Source of the DNA: Bradyrhizobium sp. U87765 SZCCT0048
GTDB lineage: Bacteria > Pseudomonadota > Alphaproteobacteria > Rhizobiales > Xanthobacteraceae
Assembly: GCF_018131225.1 (NCBI RefSeq)
Contig: NZ_JAFCMM010000001.1
Coordinates: 2,232,001 to 2,296,000, forward strand
Direction: 5' to 3'
Length of the DNA stretch: 64,000 nt
The notes beneath the pieces were generated by a model that made no database searches, had not been told where the DNA came from, and worked only from the letters and a program-made list of their open reading frames with translations. Of this stretch, positions 9,788 to 17,434 are shown piece by piece (positions within the stretch are counted from its first letter, which is position 1; each line of letters starts with the position of its first letter). The translations under genes were made by a program, and so were the position numbers.

Positions 9788-10249
9788 ATGCGGATCGCAT
9801 TGTTTCAGCCCGACATCCCGCAGAACACCGGAACGATTCTGCGCCTGTGTGCCTGCCTGTCGGTCGAGGCCCACATCATCGAGCCGGCTGGCTTCCCGGT
9901 CAGCGACTATCATTTCCGCCGCTCGGGCATGGACTATCTCGACGAGGTGGCCATCCACCGCCATGTCTCCTGGAGCGAATTTGCCGCCTGGCGGACAGAG
10001 GCCGGGGCCCGCCTGGTGCTGTTCACCACCAAGGGCGCCCAGCCCTACCTCAGCTACCGCTTTTCGCCGGACGACATCTTGCTGTTCGGGCGGGAGTCCG
10101 CCGGGGTGCCGGACGAGGTGGCTGCGGCGGCAGACGCCCGGCTGCGGATCCCGATGGCGCCAGCCCTGCGTTCGATCAACGTCGCCATGACGGTGGCAAT
10201 GGCCCTCGGCGAAGCGCTGCGCCAGACCAGCAAAGGCAGCCTGACATGA
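9788..10249 (+). CDS. trmL: tRNA (cytidine/uridine-2'-O-)-methyltransferase TrmL
   Basis: 153 residues, the length of the minimal SPOUT methyltransferases that 2'-O-methylate the wobble base of tRNA-Leu. Visible motifs: FQPDIPQNTGTILR at the N-terminus, LLFGRESAGVP (the knot glycine region, about residues 100-110) and PMAPALRSINVAMTVAMAL, where the SAM-binding trefoil knot closes. ATG 9788 gives the canonical MRIALFQPDIPQN start. It overlaps queE by ATGA at 10246-10249, so the genes are translationally coupled. Confidence 0.93.
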   Translation: MRIALFQPDIPQNTGTILRLCACLSVEAHIIEPAGFPVSDYHFRRSGMDYLDEVAIHRHVSWSEFAAWRTEAGARLVLFTTKGAQPYLSYRFSPDDILLFGRESAGVPDEVAAAADARLRIPMAPALRSINVAMTVAMALGEALRQTSKGSLT

Positions 10250-10878
10250 GTTACGCCGTCAAGGAGATCTTCCTGACCCTGCAGGGTGAGGGCGCCCAGG
10301 CCGGCCGGGCCTCGGTGTTCTGCCGCTTCAGCGGCTGCAACCTGTGGACCGGCCGGGAGCAGGACCGCGGCGAGGCGGTCTGCCGGTTCTGCGACACAGA
10401 TTTCGTCGGCATGGACGGCACGCTGGGGGGCCGCTACGCCACGGCCGAGGCTCTCGCCGACGTCATCGCGGCAACCTGGAGCGGGCCAGAGGCCCACCGC
10501 TACGTCGTCCTGACCGGCGGCGAACCCATGCTGCAGATCGACCCGGCCTTGATTGCTGCACTGCACGCGCGGCACTTCACCATTGCGGTCGAGACCAACG
10601 GAACCATCGCCCCCCCGCCGGGCCTCGACTGGCTGTGCGTCAGCCCGAAGGCCGGTGCGCCGCTCGAGATCCGGGCCGGCCACGAGCTGAAACTGGTCTA
10701 CCCGCAGGAGGGCGCGCCGCCAGAGGCATTCGCCGACCTCGCCTTCCAGCGCTTTTCGCTGCAGCCCATGGACGGGCCCGACGCCGCGCGCAATACCGAG
10801 CTGGCCGTCGCCTATTGTCTCGCCCACCCGCAGTGGCGGCTCAGCGTGCAGACGCACAAGACGCTCGGCATCAGATAG
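10246..10878 (+). CDS. queE: 7-carboxy-7-deazaguanine synthase
   Basis: 210 residues. A radical SAM enzyme that converts 6-carboxy-tetrahydropterin to 7-carboxy-7-deazaguanine in queuosine synthesis. The cluster cysteines are spaced as in SGCN...CRFCD, that is C-x14-C-x2-C instead of the radical SAM standard C-x3-C-x2-C; the long insert is known from the Burkholderia multivorans type of QueE. TGGEPMLQ (about 85-92) is the SAM-binding GGE motif. The N-terminus SYAVKEIFLTLQGEG is typical. Lies between trmL and queD, and shares the pathway with queD. Confidence 0.95.
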   Translation: MSYAVKEIFLTLQGEGAQAGRASVFCRFSGCNLWTGREQDRGEAVCRFCDTDFVGMDGTLGGRYATAEALADVIAATWSGPEAHRYVVLTGGEPMLQIDPALIAALHARHFTIAVETNGTIAPPPGLDWLCVSPKAGAPLEIRAGHELKLVYPQEGAPPEAFADLAFQRFSLQPMDGPDAARNTELAVAYCLAHPQWRLSVQTHKTLGIR

Positions 10879-10893
10879 GGATTGATCGAACCG

Positions 10894-11262
10894 ATGTGGG
10901 AACTGACCAAGTCGTTCCATTTCGAGGCGGCGCATGCGCTGTCCGGCACGACACTCGAGGCCATCGCCGAGGAGATCCACGGCCATTCGTTCCGAGCCGA
11001 GGTCACGGTGCGCGGCACGCCGGACCCGGCGACCGGCATGGTGATGGATCTCGGTCTGCTCGAGCGCCGCATCGCGGAGGTGCGGGCGAGCCTCGACCAC
11101 AAGCTCCTCAACCGCATCGCGACGCTCGGCGTGCCGACGCTGGAGAACCTGACACGTTTCATCTGGGAGCGGGTGCAGAGCGCCGGCCCGGTGGTGCGGG
11201 TCAGTGTCCACCGTGACAGCTGCGGCGAGAGCTGCAGCTATTTCGGCCCGCAGGGCCGCTGA
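10894..11262 (+). CDS. queD: 6-carboxy-tetrahydropterin synthase family protein QueD
   Basis: 122 residues. QueD makes 6-carboxy-tetrahydropterin from dihydroneopterin triphosphate, the substrate for QueE next door. The zinc histidines are visible in FEAAHAL and IHGHSF, and DHKLLN and PTLENL follow as in the family. The cysteine that stands four residues before HGH in E. coli QueD is absent (the stretch reads [13 protein letters not shown]), while the C-terminal Cys pair in SCGESC is present. ATG 10894 is preferred; a TTG at 10882 would add four residues but has its AGGG directly against it. Follows queE by 15 bases. Confidence 0.88.
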   Translation: MWELTKSFHFEAAHALSGTTLEAIAEEIHGHSFRAEVTVRGTPDPATGMVMDLGLLERRIAEVRASLDHKLLNRIATLGVPTLENLTRFIWERVQSAGPVVRVSVHRDSCGESCSYFGPQGR

Positions 11263-11285
11263 CATTTTCGGAAGGCAAGACGGAT

Positions 11286-12173
11286 ATGGACATGACGGAG
11301 ATCGAGACACGCAAGCAGACGGCGCGAAGCTGGTTCGAGAGCCTGCGCGACCAGATCTGCGCGGCGTTCGAAAAGCTTGAGGACGAAGCGCCGCCCGAGC
11401 TGTTTCCGGATGCCCCGGCCCGCTTCGTGCGCACACCCTGGCAACGCACCGACCACAGCGGCGCGGCGGGCGGCGGCGGCGTGATGTCGATGATGCGCGG
11501 CCGCCTGTTCGAAAAAGTCGGCGTGCACTGCTCCACCGTGCACGGCGAGTTCGCGCCCGAATTTCGCGCCCAGATTCCCGGCGCCGCGGAGGATCCGCGG
11601 TTCTGGGCATCCGGCATTTCGCTGATCGCGCACCTGCGCAGTCCGCATGTGCCGGCCGTGCACATGAACACGCGCTTCGTGGTGACCACCAAGGCCTGGT
11701 TCGGCGGCGGCGCCGACCTCACGCCGGTGCTCGACCGGCGCCGCACCCAGGACGACGCCGACACCGTCGCGTTCCACGGCGCGTTGCGCGACGCCTGCCA
11801 TGCCCATCCCGCCGTCGCCCCCTACGACAAGTTCAGGGCCTGGTGCGACGAGTACTTCTACCTGCCTCACCGCAAGGAGGCGCGCGGCATCGGCGGCATT
11901 TTCTACGATTGGCTCGACAGCGGCAGCTGGGACGCCGATCTCGCTTTCACCAAGGATGTCGGCCGCGCCTTCCTCGCGATCTATCCGCAACTCGTGCGGC
12001 GCAACTGGGCGACCGCCTGGACCGACGCCGACCGCCAGGAGCAACTGGTGCGCCGCGGCCGCTATGTCGAGTTCAACCTGCTGTACGATCGCGGCACGAT
12101 CTTCGGCCTGAAGACTGGCGGTAATGTCGATTCGATCCTGTCTTCGATGCCGCCGGAGGTGAAGTGGCCGTAA
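11286..12173 (+). CDS. hemF: Oxygen-dependent coproporphyrinogen III oxidase
   Basis: 295 residues, standard length. Decarboxylates coproporphyrinogen III to protoporphyrinogen IX in haem synthesis. Family landmarks are all present: [16 protein letters not shown] (about 61-76), [37 protein letters not shown] and [22 protein letters not shown]. Starts at ATG 11286, 23 bases after queD, with GGAAGG upstream, so it may be read from the trmL-queE-queD transcript. I see no FnrN/FixK-type palindrome in front. Confidence 0.96.
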   Translation: MDMTEIETRKQTARSWFESLRDQICAAFEKLEDEAPPELFPDAPARFVRTPWQRTDHSGAAGGGGVMSMMRGRLFEKVGVHCSTVHGEFAPEFRAQIPGAAEDPRFWASGISLIAHLRSPHVPAVHMNTRFVVTTKAWFGGGADLTPVLDRRRTQDDADTVAFHGALRDACHAHPAVAPYDKFRAWCDEYFYLPHRKEARGIGGIFYDWLDSGSWDADLAFTKDVGRAFLAIYPQLVRRNWATAWTDADRQEQLVRRGRYVEFNLLYDRGTIFGLKTGGNVDSILSSMPPEVKWP

Positions 12174-12241
12174 CCTGAAAACGTGACCACGCCGCGCCCT
12201 CGCCCGTCATCTAGAGGAGCTTGTGCACCTCGAACAACTCG

Positions 12242-13495
12242 TTACAGGCGGTGCTCGCGGCGGAACCGTGCGACAGTCTGGTCGGCGATCCGCGTCAGGC
12301 TGTCCGGATCGGACGCGAAATCGCTCGCGAGCCAGGCGTCCTCGGCAAGCGTGAGAATATGGCCGAGCGCGGGCCCCTCGCCGATGCCACGCGCGATCAT
12401 GTCCGCAGCCTTGATCGGAAACTTCGGTGCGGTCCAACGGTCGGGCAGCGTGGCGAGTTCGATCCAGCGCGGGTCGTCGTGGTCCCGGCCGGCACGCGCC
12501 CAGGCCAGCAGGATACGGTCGCGATAGTTGCGCACGCCAAGGCGGTACAGCCGCCGGCGGGCAAGCGCGTCGTCCATGCCTTTCAGCCGCCACCAGCGAT
12601 GGCCCATGGAGTCGAGCTGCTTGGCCTCGGCGTTCGACAGCCGCAGGCGCTGCGCCAGCCGCCGCGCGTCCTCGGTGACCGCGACCGCGAGCGCGCCGAG
12701 CCGCAGCATTGGATCGGGCGCGCGCTGCAGCACAGCTTCGGCAGCCACCATCGCCGCGAACGCGCCGTGATAAGTGACGCCGCCGAGCAGCGCCAGCAGC
12801 AGCCCGCCATCGCCCATTGTCGTCAGTGCCTGCGCCGCATGCGGCGCCACCACGAGCTTGAGCATCTCCATCCGCACCCGCTCCGCCGACAACGTGGCGA
12901 GCCCACCGCGTGCGCGCGTGCAGGCCGCGACACCGTCGCCATCGAGCACGCCGGGGCCATAGGCCGCGGAGATGCGAAAGAAGCGCAGCACGCGGAGATA
13001 GTCCTCGGCGATGCGGGCATCGGGCTCGCCGATGAAACGCACCCGCCGCGCCGGAATGTCGGCGAGACCGCCGACATAATCGTGCACGACGCCGTCGGCC
13101 GACGCCGACAGCGCATTGATGGTGAAGTCGCGGCGTTCCGCGTCGCGCGCCCAGTCGCGCCCGAACACCACCTTCGCCTTGCGGCCATAGGTCTCGACGT
13201 CCTCACGCAGCGTCGTGATTTCGAACGGCTGACCGTCGACGATCACCGTCACCGTGCCGTGCTCGATGCCGGTCGGCACCGACTTGAAGCCGGCCGCGCC
13301 GGCGCGACGGACGACTTCCTGCGGCAGCGCCGTGGTCGCGATGTCGATGTCGCCGATCGGGCAGCCGATCAATGCGTTGCGCACCGCGCCGCCGACGACA
13401 CGTGCCTCCTCGCCATCGCACCCCAGCAGCGCGAGCACGCGGCCTGCCGGCCCCTCGCGCAGCCATGGCGCGGCGCTCAGCAAGGGCTCGCTCAT
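12242..13495 (-). CDS. cca: CCA tRNA nucleotidyltransferase
   Basis: 417 residues. Adds or repairs the CCA end of tRNA. The class II polymerase signature is VVGGAVRNALIG followed by DIDIATT (catalytic Asp pair, about residues 49-51), then the R-R-D-F motif in ERRDFTINALS and the motif EDYLRVLRFFRISA. The N-terminal start ATG 13495 overlaps the stop of the DUF6111 gene (ATGA, 13492-13495), indicating translational coupling. Length and architecture fit the alphaproteobacterial type with a long helical tail. Confidence 0.94.
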   Translation of the reverse strand: MSEPLLSAAPWLREGPAGRVLALLGCDGEEARVVGGAVRNALIGCPIGDIDIATTALPQEVVRRAGAAGFKSVPTGIEHGTVTVIVDGQPFEITTLREDVETYGRKAKVVFGRDWARDAERRDFTINALSASADGVVHDYVGGLADIPARRVRFIGEPDARIAEDYLRVLRFFRISAAYGPGVLDGDGVAACTRARGGLATLSAERVRMEMLKLVVAPHAAQALTTMGDGGLLLALLGGVTYHGAFAAMVAAEAVLQRAPDPMLRLGALAVAVTEDARRLAQRLRLSNAEAKQLDSMGHRWWRLKGMDDALARRRLYRLGVRNYRDRILLAWARAGRDHDDPRWIELATLPDRWTAPKFPIKAADMIARGIGEGPALGHILTLAEDAWLASDFASDPDSLTRIADQTVARFRREHRL

Positions 13496-13755
13496 TTGTA
13501 TGCCCCCGGCACCAGCTGCCCGTTCTCCATGTGCGCGGGCACATAGGTCGCGTTTGGCGGCGCTCCCGAATACGTCGTGAGCAGGGCGAGACTGACGATG
13601 GTCAGGAGCAGCGCTCCGATCAACAGCCTGACCACGACCACGGCAGGCCACGATGTCGGCGCCAACAGCCCGGCGCGCGTCGCGATCAGAAAGACGGCAT
13701 AAGCCGCGAACGGAATCAGGAAGATACCGATCTCGGTCAGCAACGGCCGGATCAT
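13492..13755 (-). CDS. Small membrane protein, DUF6111 type
   Basis: 87 residues with two predicted transmembrane helices (about 8-28 and 38-60) and a short C-terminal tail, APPNATYVPAHMENGQLVPG, that is conserved in my memory of alphaproteobacterial proteins sitting next to cca. Its function is unknown. It overlaps the cca start by 4 bases. Confidence 0.7.
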   Translation of the reverse strand: MIRPLLTEIGIFLIPFAAYAVFLIATRAGLLAPTSWPAVVVVRLLIGALLLTIVSLALLTTYSGAPPNATYVPAHMENGQLVPGAYK

Positions 13756-13840
13756 GGCTGCCTTCCCGAACAGGCCGCGACGGCCCGGACGATGCGCTCC
13801 GGTGCCGCGCCGCAGGCGACCATACTGGGATCACGGTTCA

Positions 13841-14515
13841 TCACGCGACGATGATCCGTTCATACAGCACCCGCAGGATTCCCGCGGTGGCGCCCCAGAT
13901 GTAACGTTCGGCGAACGGCATGGCGTAGTAGGACCGCATCATGCCGCGCCATTCCTTGCTGTGCACCTGATGATTGATGGGATCCATCAGAAACGCCAGC
14001 GGCACCTCAAACACCTCGTCGACCTCGTCGGCATTGACATGCAGGTCGAAGCCCGGGCGCACCCGCGCCACTGTCGGCAGGATGCGGAACCCGAAGCCCG
14101 TGGCATAGAGGTCGAGATAGCCGACCGGAGAGACAAACGCTCGGTCGAGCCCGATCTCCTCCTCGGCCTCGCGCAGCGCCGCATCCAGCGGCGTCGCGTC
14201 GATGGGATCAATCTTGCCGCCGGGAAACGAGATCTGCCCGGCATGATCGTTGAGGTGTGCAGAGCGCTGGGTCAGCAGCACCGTCGGCCTGTCGCGCTCG
14301 ACGATGCCGATCAGCACCGCGGCCGGGCGGATCGGCCGCTCCTGCGCGACCACACGCAGCATCTGATCCGTGCCCTCGTCGCCGCTCCGCGGAATGATGC
14401 TTGCGTCGGTCAGCCCTGGCGGCACATCGAACGTCAGGCGCGCCTGTGCGCGCCCGAAGAATTCCGCCGAGGTGAGATCGGCGGTCGCGTCCCGCTTCAG
14501 TAACGGCTCGGTCAA
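13841..14515 (-). CDS. NUDIX CoA pyrophosphatase
   Basis: 224 residues. The NUDIX box reads GGKIDPIDATPLDAALREAE followed by EEIGL (about residues 100-125); the REAEEEIGL core is intact and an Asp replaces the first Glu of the consensus. LTQRSAHLNDHAGQISFPGG is the UPF0035/CoA-pyrophosphatase signature just before it, so hydrolysis of CoA or its derivatives is likely. The start is TTG 14515, overlapping the DUF1285 stop (TTGA), because no ATG occurs before the conserved region and the coupling is typical of this operon. Confidence 0.85.
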   Translation of the reverse strand: MTEPLLKRDATADLTSAEFFGRAQARLTFDVPPGLTDASIIPRSGDEGTDQMLRVVAQERPIRPAAVLIGIVERDRPTVLLTQRSAHLNDHAGQISFPGGKIDPIDATPLDAALREAEEEIGLDRAFVSPVGYLDLYATGFGFRILPTVARVRPGFDLHVNADEVDEVFEVPLAFLMDPINHQVHSKEWRGMMRSYYAMPFAERYIWGATAGILRVLYERIIVA

Positions 14516-15120
14516 GTCACGCCTCTTGCCTGCTCCGCGTCGGCCATCGCAAAAAACGCGCCCGCCGACGCCACGCCGAACTTGGCATGACCGTCGGCGA
14601 TTCGCTCCTCGCCGAGCTCTACCAGATCGTAGTATATCGCCCGCGTCAGCCGTGCCCACAGACCGGCGCGGACATGCAGATAGGGCGTCAGGCCGCCGTC
14701 GGCAGCGCTTTCGAAACGCAATCCGTGCTCGGCATCACACCGCACCCAGTCGTCGACATTGGTGCGGAAGTGCAACTCCGTCCCCGCCGCGCCGTCCTCG
14801 CCCCGCATCTCGACCGCCAGAAACGGCGTATCGTCGACGCGGATACCGACCTTCTCGACCGGCGTGACCAGGAAATAGCTGTCGCCCTCGCGCTTGAGCA
14901 CGGTCGAAAACAGCCTCACCAGGGCCGGCCGCCCGATCGGCGTGCCGAGATAGAACCAGGTGCCGTCACGTGCGATCCGTATGTCGAGATCGCCACAGAA
15001 CGGCGGATTCCACAGGTGGACCGGCGGCAGCCCGCGCGCGCCGGCGTTGCGGGCCGCACCGGCAATATCGTCCAGCGCATTGCCGGTCTGCGGCCTCGCC
15101 GTCTGCCCTTGCTTCGCCAT
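14512..15120 (-). CDS. DUF1285 family protein
   Basis: 202 residues. The N-terminal third has PPVHLWNPPFCGDLDIRIARDGTW (shown here in part: HLWNPPFCGDLDIRI), and later YFLVTPVEKVGIRVDDTPF, both characteristic of DUF1285, a small beta-rich family of unknown function found in proteobacteria. No signal peptide. ATG 15120 starts the conserved protein; upstream is a 15-base-period repeat and no further conserved coding. First gene of the leftward DUF1285-NUDIX run, divergent from moxR. Confidence 0.82.
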   Translation of the reverse strand: MAKQGQTARPQTGNALDDIAGAARNAGARGLPPVHLWNPPFCGDLDIRIARDGTWFYLGTPIGRPALVRLFSTVLKREGDSYFLVTPVEKVGIRVDDTPFLAVEMRGEDGAAGTELHFRTNVDDWVRCDAEHGLRFESAADGGLTPYLHVRAGLWARLTRAIYYDLVELGEERIADGHAKFGVASAGAFFAMADAEQARGVT

Positions 15121-15159
15121 GGTTTGCCCCGACGCTCGCCCACTCAGTTTGGCACGATT

Positions 15160-15260
15160 GATGCAATCACGATGCGACCAAGATCGATGCAAAACGAACG
15201 GATGTAAACCGGGCTGATGCGGACCGAATTGAGACAGGTCGGAACGATGCAACCTGAACG
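15160..15260. repeat. Degenerate 15-base tandem repeat
   Basis: GATG-type units begin at 15171, 15186, 15201, 15216, 15231 and 15246, exactly 15 bases apart, with an additional out-of-register GATGC at 15160. A rough consensus is GATGCRAACCGAAYN; the unit at 15231 is the most diverged (GAGAC). The plus frame in register would give repeated DAxRx pentapeptides but has no start codon and a TGA just upstream. It occupies the region between the DUF1285 start and moxR; the rest of the gap (15261-15497) shows nothing I can identify beyond the moxR Shine-Dalgarno. Confidence 0.65.
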
Positions 15261-15497
15261 GCGCGGCCCTGACGCAACGGCACGGTCTCCAACTCGTGAT
15301 CGGCCCGCCCGACCTCTACGGATAAGGTGGGGAAAGCTTAATTCAAGGACATACATGGTCTTGCGGGAAGTCTAGCATGGAAGACGGAATGGGACAGTCC
15401 AGCCGCGGGCCATCGCGCACGGGTTTTACGCCCGGCAGAGCGGCGCTCCCCGGAGGCAGCGGCGAGCACCGGACTGGGCGATCCACAGGAGAGATCG

Positions 15498-16496
15498 ATG
15501 GCAGACAGCGTTGAGAAACTGGAGGACGTGATCGTCCGTTCCGCGGAACAGGTGGCCGGGCAGATTCGCGCCGCGAAGGAGGCGATCGCAACCGTCATCT
15601 TCGGTCAGGACCGTGTCGTCGAGAACACGCTGGTGACCATCCTGTCCGGCGGCCACGCCCTCCTGATCGGTGTTCCAGGCCTTGCCAAGACCAAGCTGGT
15701 CGAAACGCTCGGCATCACGCTCGGGCTCGATGCCAAGCGCATCCAGTTCACCCCCGACCTGATGCCCTCCGACATCCTCGGCTCCGAAGTGCTGGACGAA
15801 AGCACCACCGGCAGGCGCTCGTTCCGCTTCATCGCGGGCCCCGTCTTCGCCCAGTTGCTGATGGCCGACGAGATCAACCGCGCCAGCCCGCGCACCCAGT
15901 CGGCGCTGTTGCAGGCCATGCAGGAGCAGCATGTCACCGTTGCCGGTGCGCGCCATGACCTGCCCAAGCCCTTCCATGTGCTGGCGACGCAAAACCCGCT
16001 GGAGCAGGAAGGCACCTACCCGCTGCCTGAGGCGCAGCTCGACCGCTTCCTGATGGAAATCGACGTCGACTATCCCGACCGCGATGCCGAACGCCGCATC
16101 CTGTTCGAGACCACCGGCGCCGAGGAAACCCAGGCCAAGGCCGCGATGACCCCGGAAGCGCTGATCGCCGCGCAGCGGCTGGTACGCCGCCTGCCGGTCG
16201 GCGATTCGGTGGTCGAGGCGATCCTGTCGCTGGTGCGCTCGGCACGTCCCGGTCCCGACAGCGGGGCCACCGGCAAGCTGATCGCATGGGGCCCGGGCCC
16301 ACGCGCGAGCCAGGCCCTGATGCTCGCGGTGCGCGCCCGCGCGTTGCTCGACGGCCGCCTCGCCCCTTCGATCGACGACGTCGCCGACCTTGCCGAACCG
16401 GTGCTCAAGCACCGCATGGCGCTGACCTTCGCCGCCCGCGCCGAAGGCCAGACCATATCCGACGTCATCGGTCAATTGAAGGCGCGGATCGGCTGA
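15498..16496 (+). CDS. moxR: MoxR family AAA+ ATPase
   Basis: 332 residues. Walker A is GVPGLAKTK (about 55-63), Walker B is LLMADEINRASPRTQSALLQAM (residues about 114-135, shown in part), with sensor 1 at LATQNPLEQEGTYPLPEAQLDRF. These are standard for MoxR chaperone ATPases, which act with VWA-domain partners on membrane or periplasmic complexes. AGGAGAGATCG precedes ATG 15498. The stop overlaps the start of the DUF58 gene (TGATG at 16494-16498), so the operon moxR-DUF58-BatA-like-GATase-like is coupled. Confidence 0.94.
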   Translation: MADSVEKLEDVIVRSAEQVAGQIRAAKEAIATVIFGQDRVVENTLVTILSGGHALLIGVPGLAKTKLVETLGITLGLDAKRIQFTPDLMPSDILGSEVLDESTTGRRSFRFIAGPVFAQLLMADEINRASPRTQSALLQAMQEQHVTVAGARHDLPKPFHVLATQNPLEQEGTYPLPEAQLDRFLMEIDVDYPDRDAERRILFETTGAEETQAKAAMTPEALIAAQRLVRRLPVGDSVVEAILSLVRSARPGPDSGATGKLIAWGPGPRASQALMLAVRARALLDGRLAPSIDDVADLAEPVLKHRMALTFAARAEGQTISDVIGQLKARIG

Positions 16497-17434
16497 TGGC
16501 GGAGCGCGCGCCCCAGCAGACGCAACGAGAGACGCTTGCGGTCCGCCGCGCCGACGGCGAAAGCCGGACGCTCGCGGCATCGCTGCCGCGTCTCGTGCTG
16601 GAGGCACGCCGCATCGCGGCCAACGTCATCCATGGCCTGCACGGCCGCCGGCGCGCCGGCCCGGGCGAAAGCTTCTGGCAATACCGCCGCTTCGCCACCG
16701 GCGAACCGGCGCAGAACGTCGACTGGCGCCGTTCCGCGCGCGACGACCATCTCTACGTCCGCGAGCATGAGTGGGAGGCGGCGCATACCGTGTGGCTGTG
16801 GCCCGACCGCTCCGCCTCGATGGCGTTCGCCTCGAAGACCGCGCGCGACAGCAAGCTCGAACGCGGCCTGATCGTTAGCTTCGCCCTCGCCGAGCTGCTG
16901 GTCGCCGGCGGCGAGCGCGTCGGCATTCCCGGCCTGATGCCGCCGAGCGCGAGCCGCAATATCATCGACAAGATGGCCCAGGCCGTCCTGCACGACCGCA
17001 GCGATCGCCTGAGCCTGCCGCCGTCGTTCGTCCCCTCGCCGCTGTCGGAAATCCTCGTGCTGTCGGACTTCTGGACGCCGATCGGCGAGATCCGCACCAT
17101 GCTGGCGGGCCTCTCCGCCTCCGGCGCGCACGGCATGCTGCTGCAGGTCGTCGATCCCGCCGAGGAAAGCTTCCCCTATTCCGGCCGCGTGCAATTCGTC
17201 GATCCGGAGGGCGGCGGCGAGATCACCGCCGGCCGCGCCGAGACCTGGGCGAGCGATTACGTCGCCCGCGTCGCGCGGCATCGCGCCGAGATCCGCGCCG
17301 AGACCAATCGCCTCGGCTGGCTGTTCTCCATCCACACCACCAGCCGCTCCGCCGCCGACCTCCTCCTGGTGCTGCACGGCAGCCTGAGCGCCGGCAGAGC
17401 CGGCACGCCCCTCAACGCGGGACAGCGCGCATGA
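16496..17434 (+). CDS. DUF58 domain protein
   Basis: 312 residues. The DUF58 core is visible at about 60-100: GPGESFWQYRRFATGE, NVDWRRSARDDHLYVREHEWE. These are typical of the MoxR partner proteins with a VWA-like C-terminal half. No transmembrane segment is evident, whereas some homologues have two. It probably works with MoxR in assembling or activating an enzyme or surface complex; the client is unknown. Overlaps moxR by one base and the next gene by 4 bases. Confidence 0.88.
   Translation: MAERAPQQTQRETLAVRRADGESRTLAASLPRLVLEARRIAANVIHGLHGRRRAGPGESFWQYRRFATGEPAQNVDWRRSARDDHLYVREHEWEAAHTVWLWPDRSASMAFASKTARDSKLERGLIVSFALAELLVAGGERVGIPGLMPPSASRNIIDKMAQAVLHDRSDRLSLPPSFVPSPLSEILVLSDFWTPIGEIRTMLAGLSASGAHGMLLQVVDPAEESFPYSGRVQFVDPEGGGEITAGRAETWASDYVARVARHRAEIRAETNRLGWLFSIHTTSRSAADLLLVLHGSLSAGRAGTPLNAGQRA

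Noticed and set aside
10879..11286. FixK/FnrN box before hemF
   Set aside because: TTGAT occurs at 10883, but the matching ATCAA half is not present at the required distance.
10054..11610. Open frame of 518 codons opposite queE and queD
   Set aside because: Antisense shadow of trmL-queE-queD-hemF, which are well identified.
15160..15260. CRISPR array
   Set aside because: The 15-base unit has no spacer structure, is too short and diverged, and no cas genes are present.
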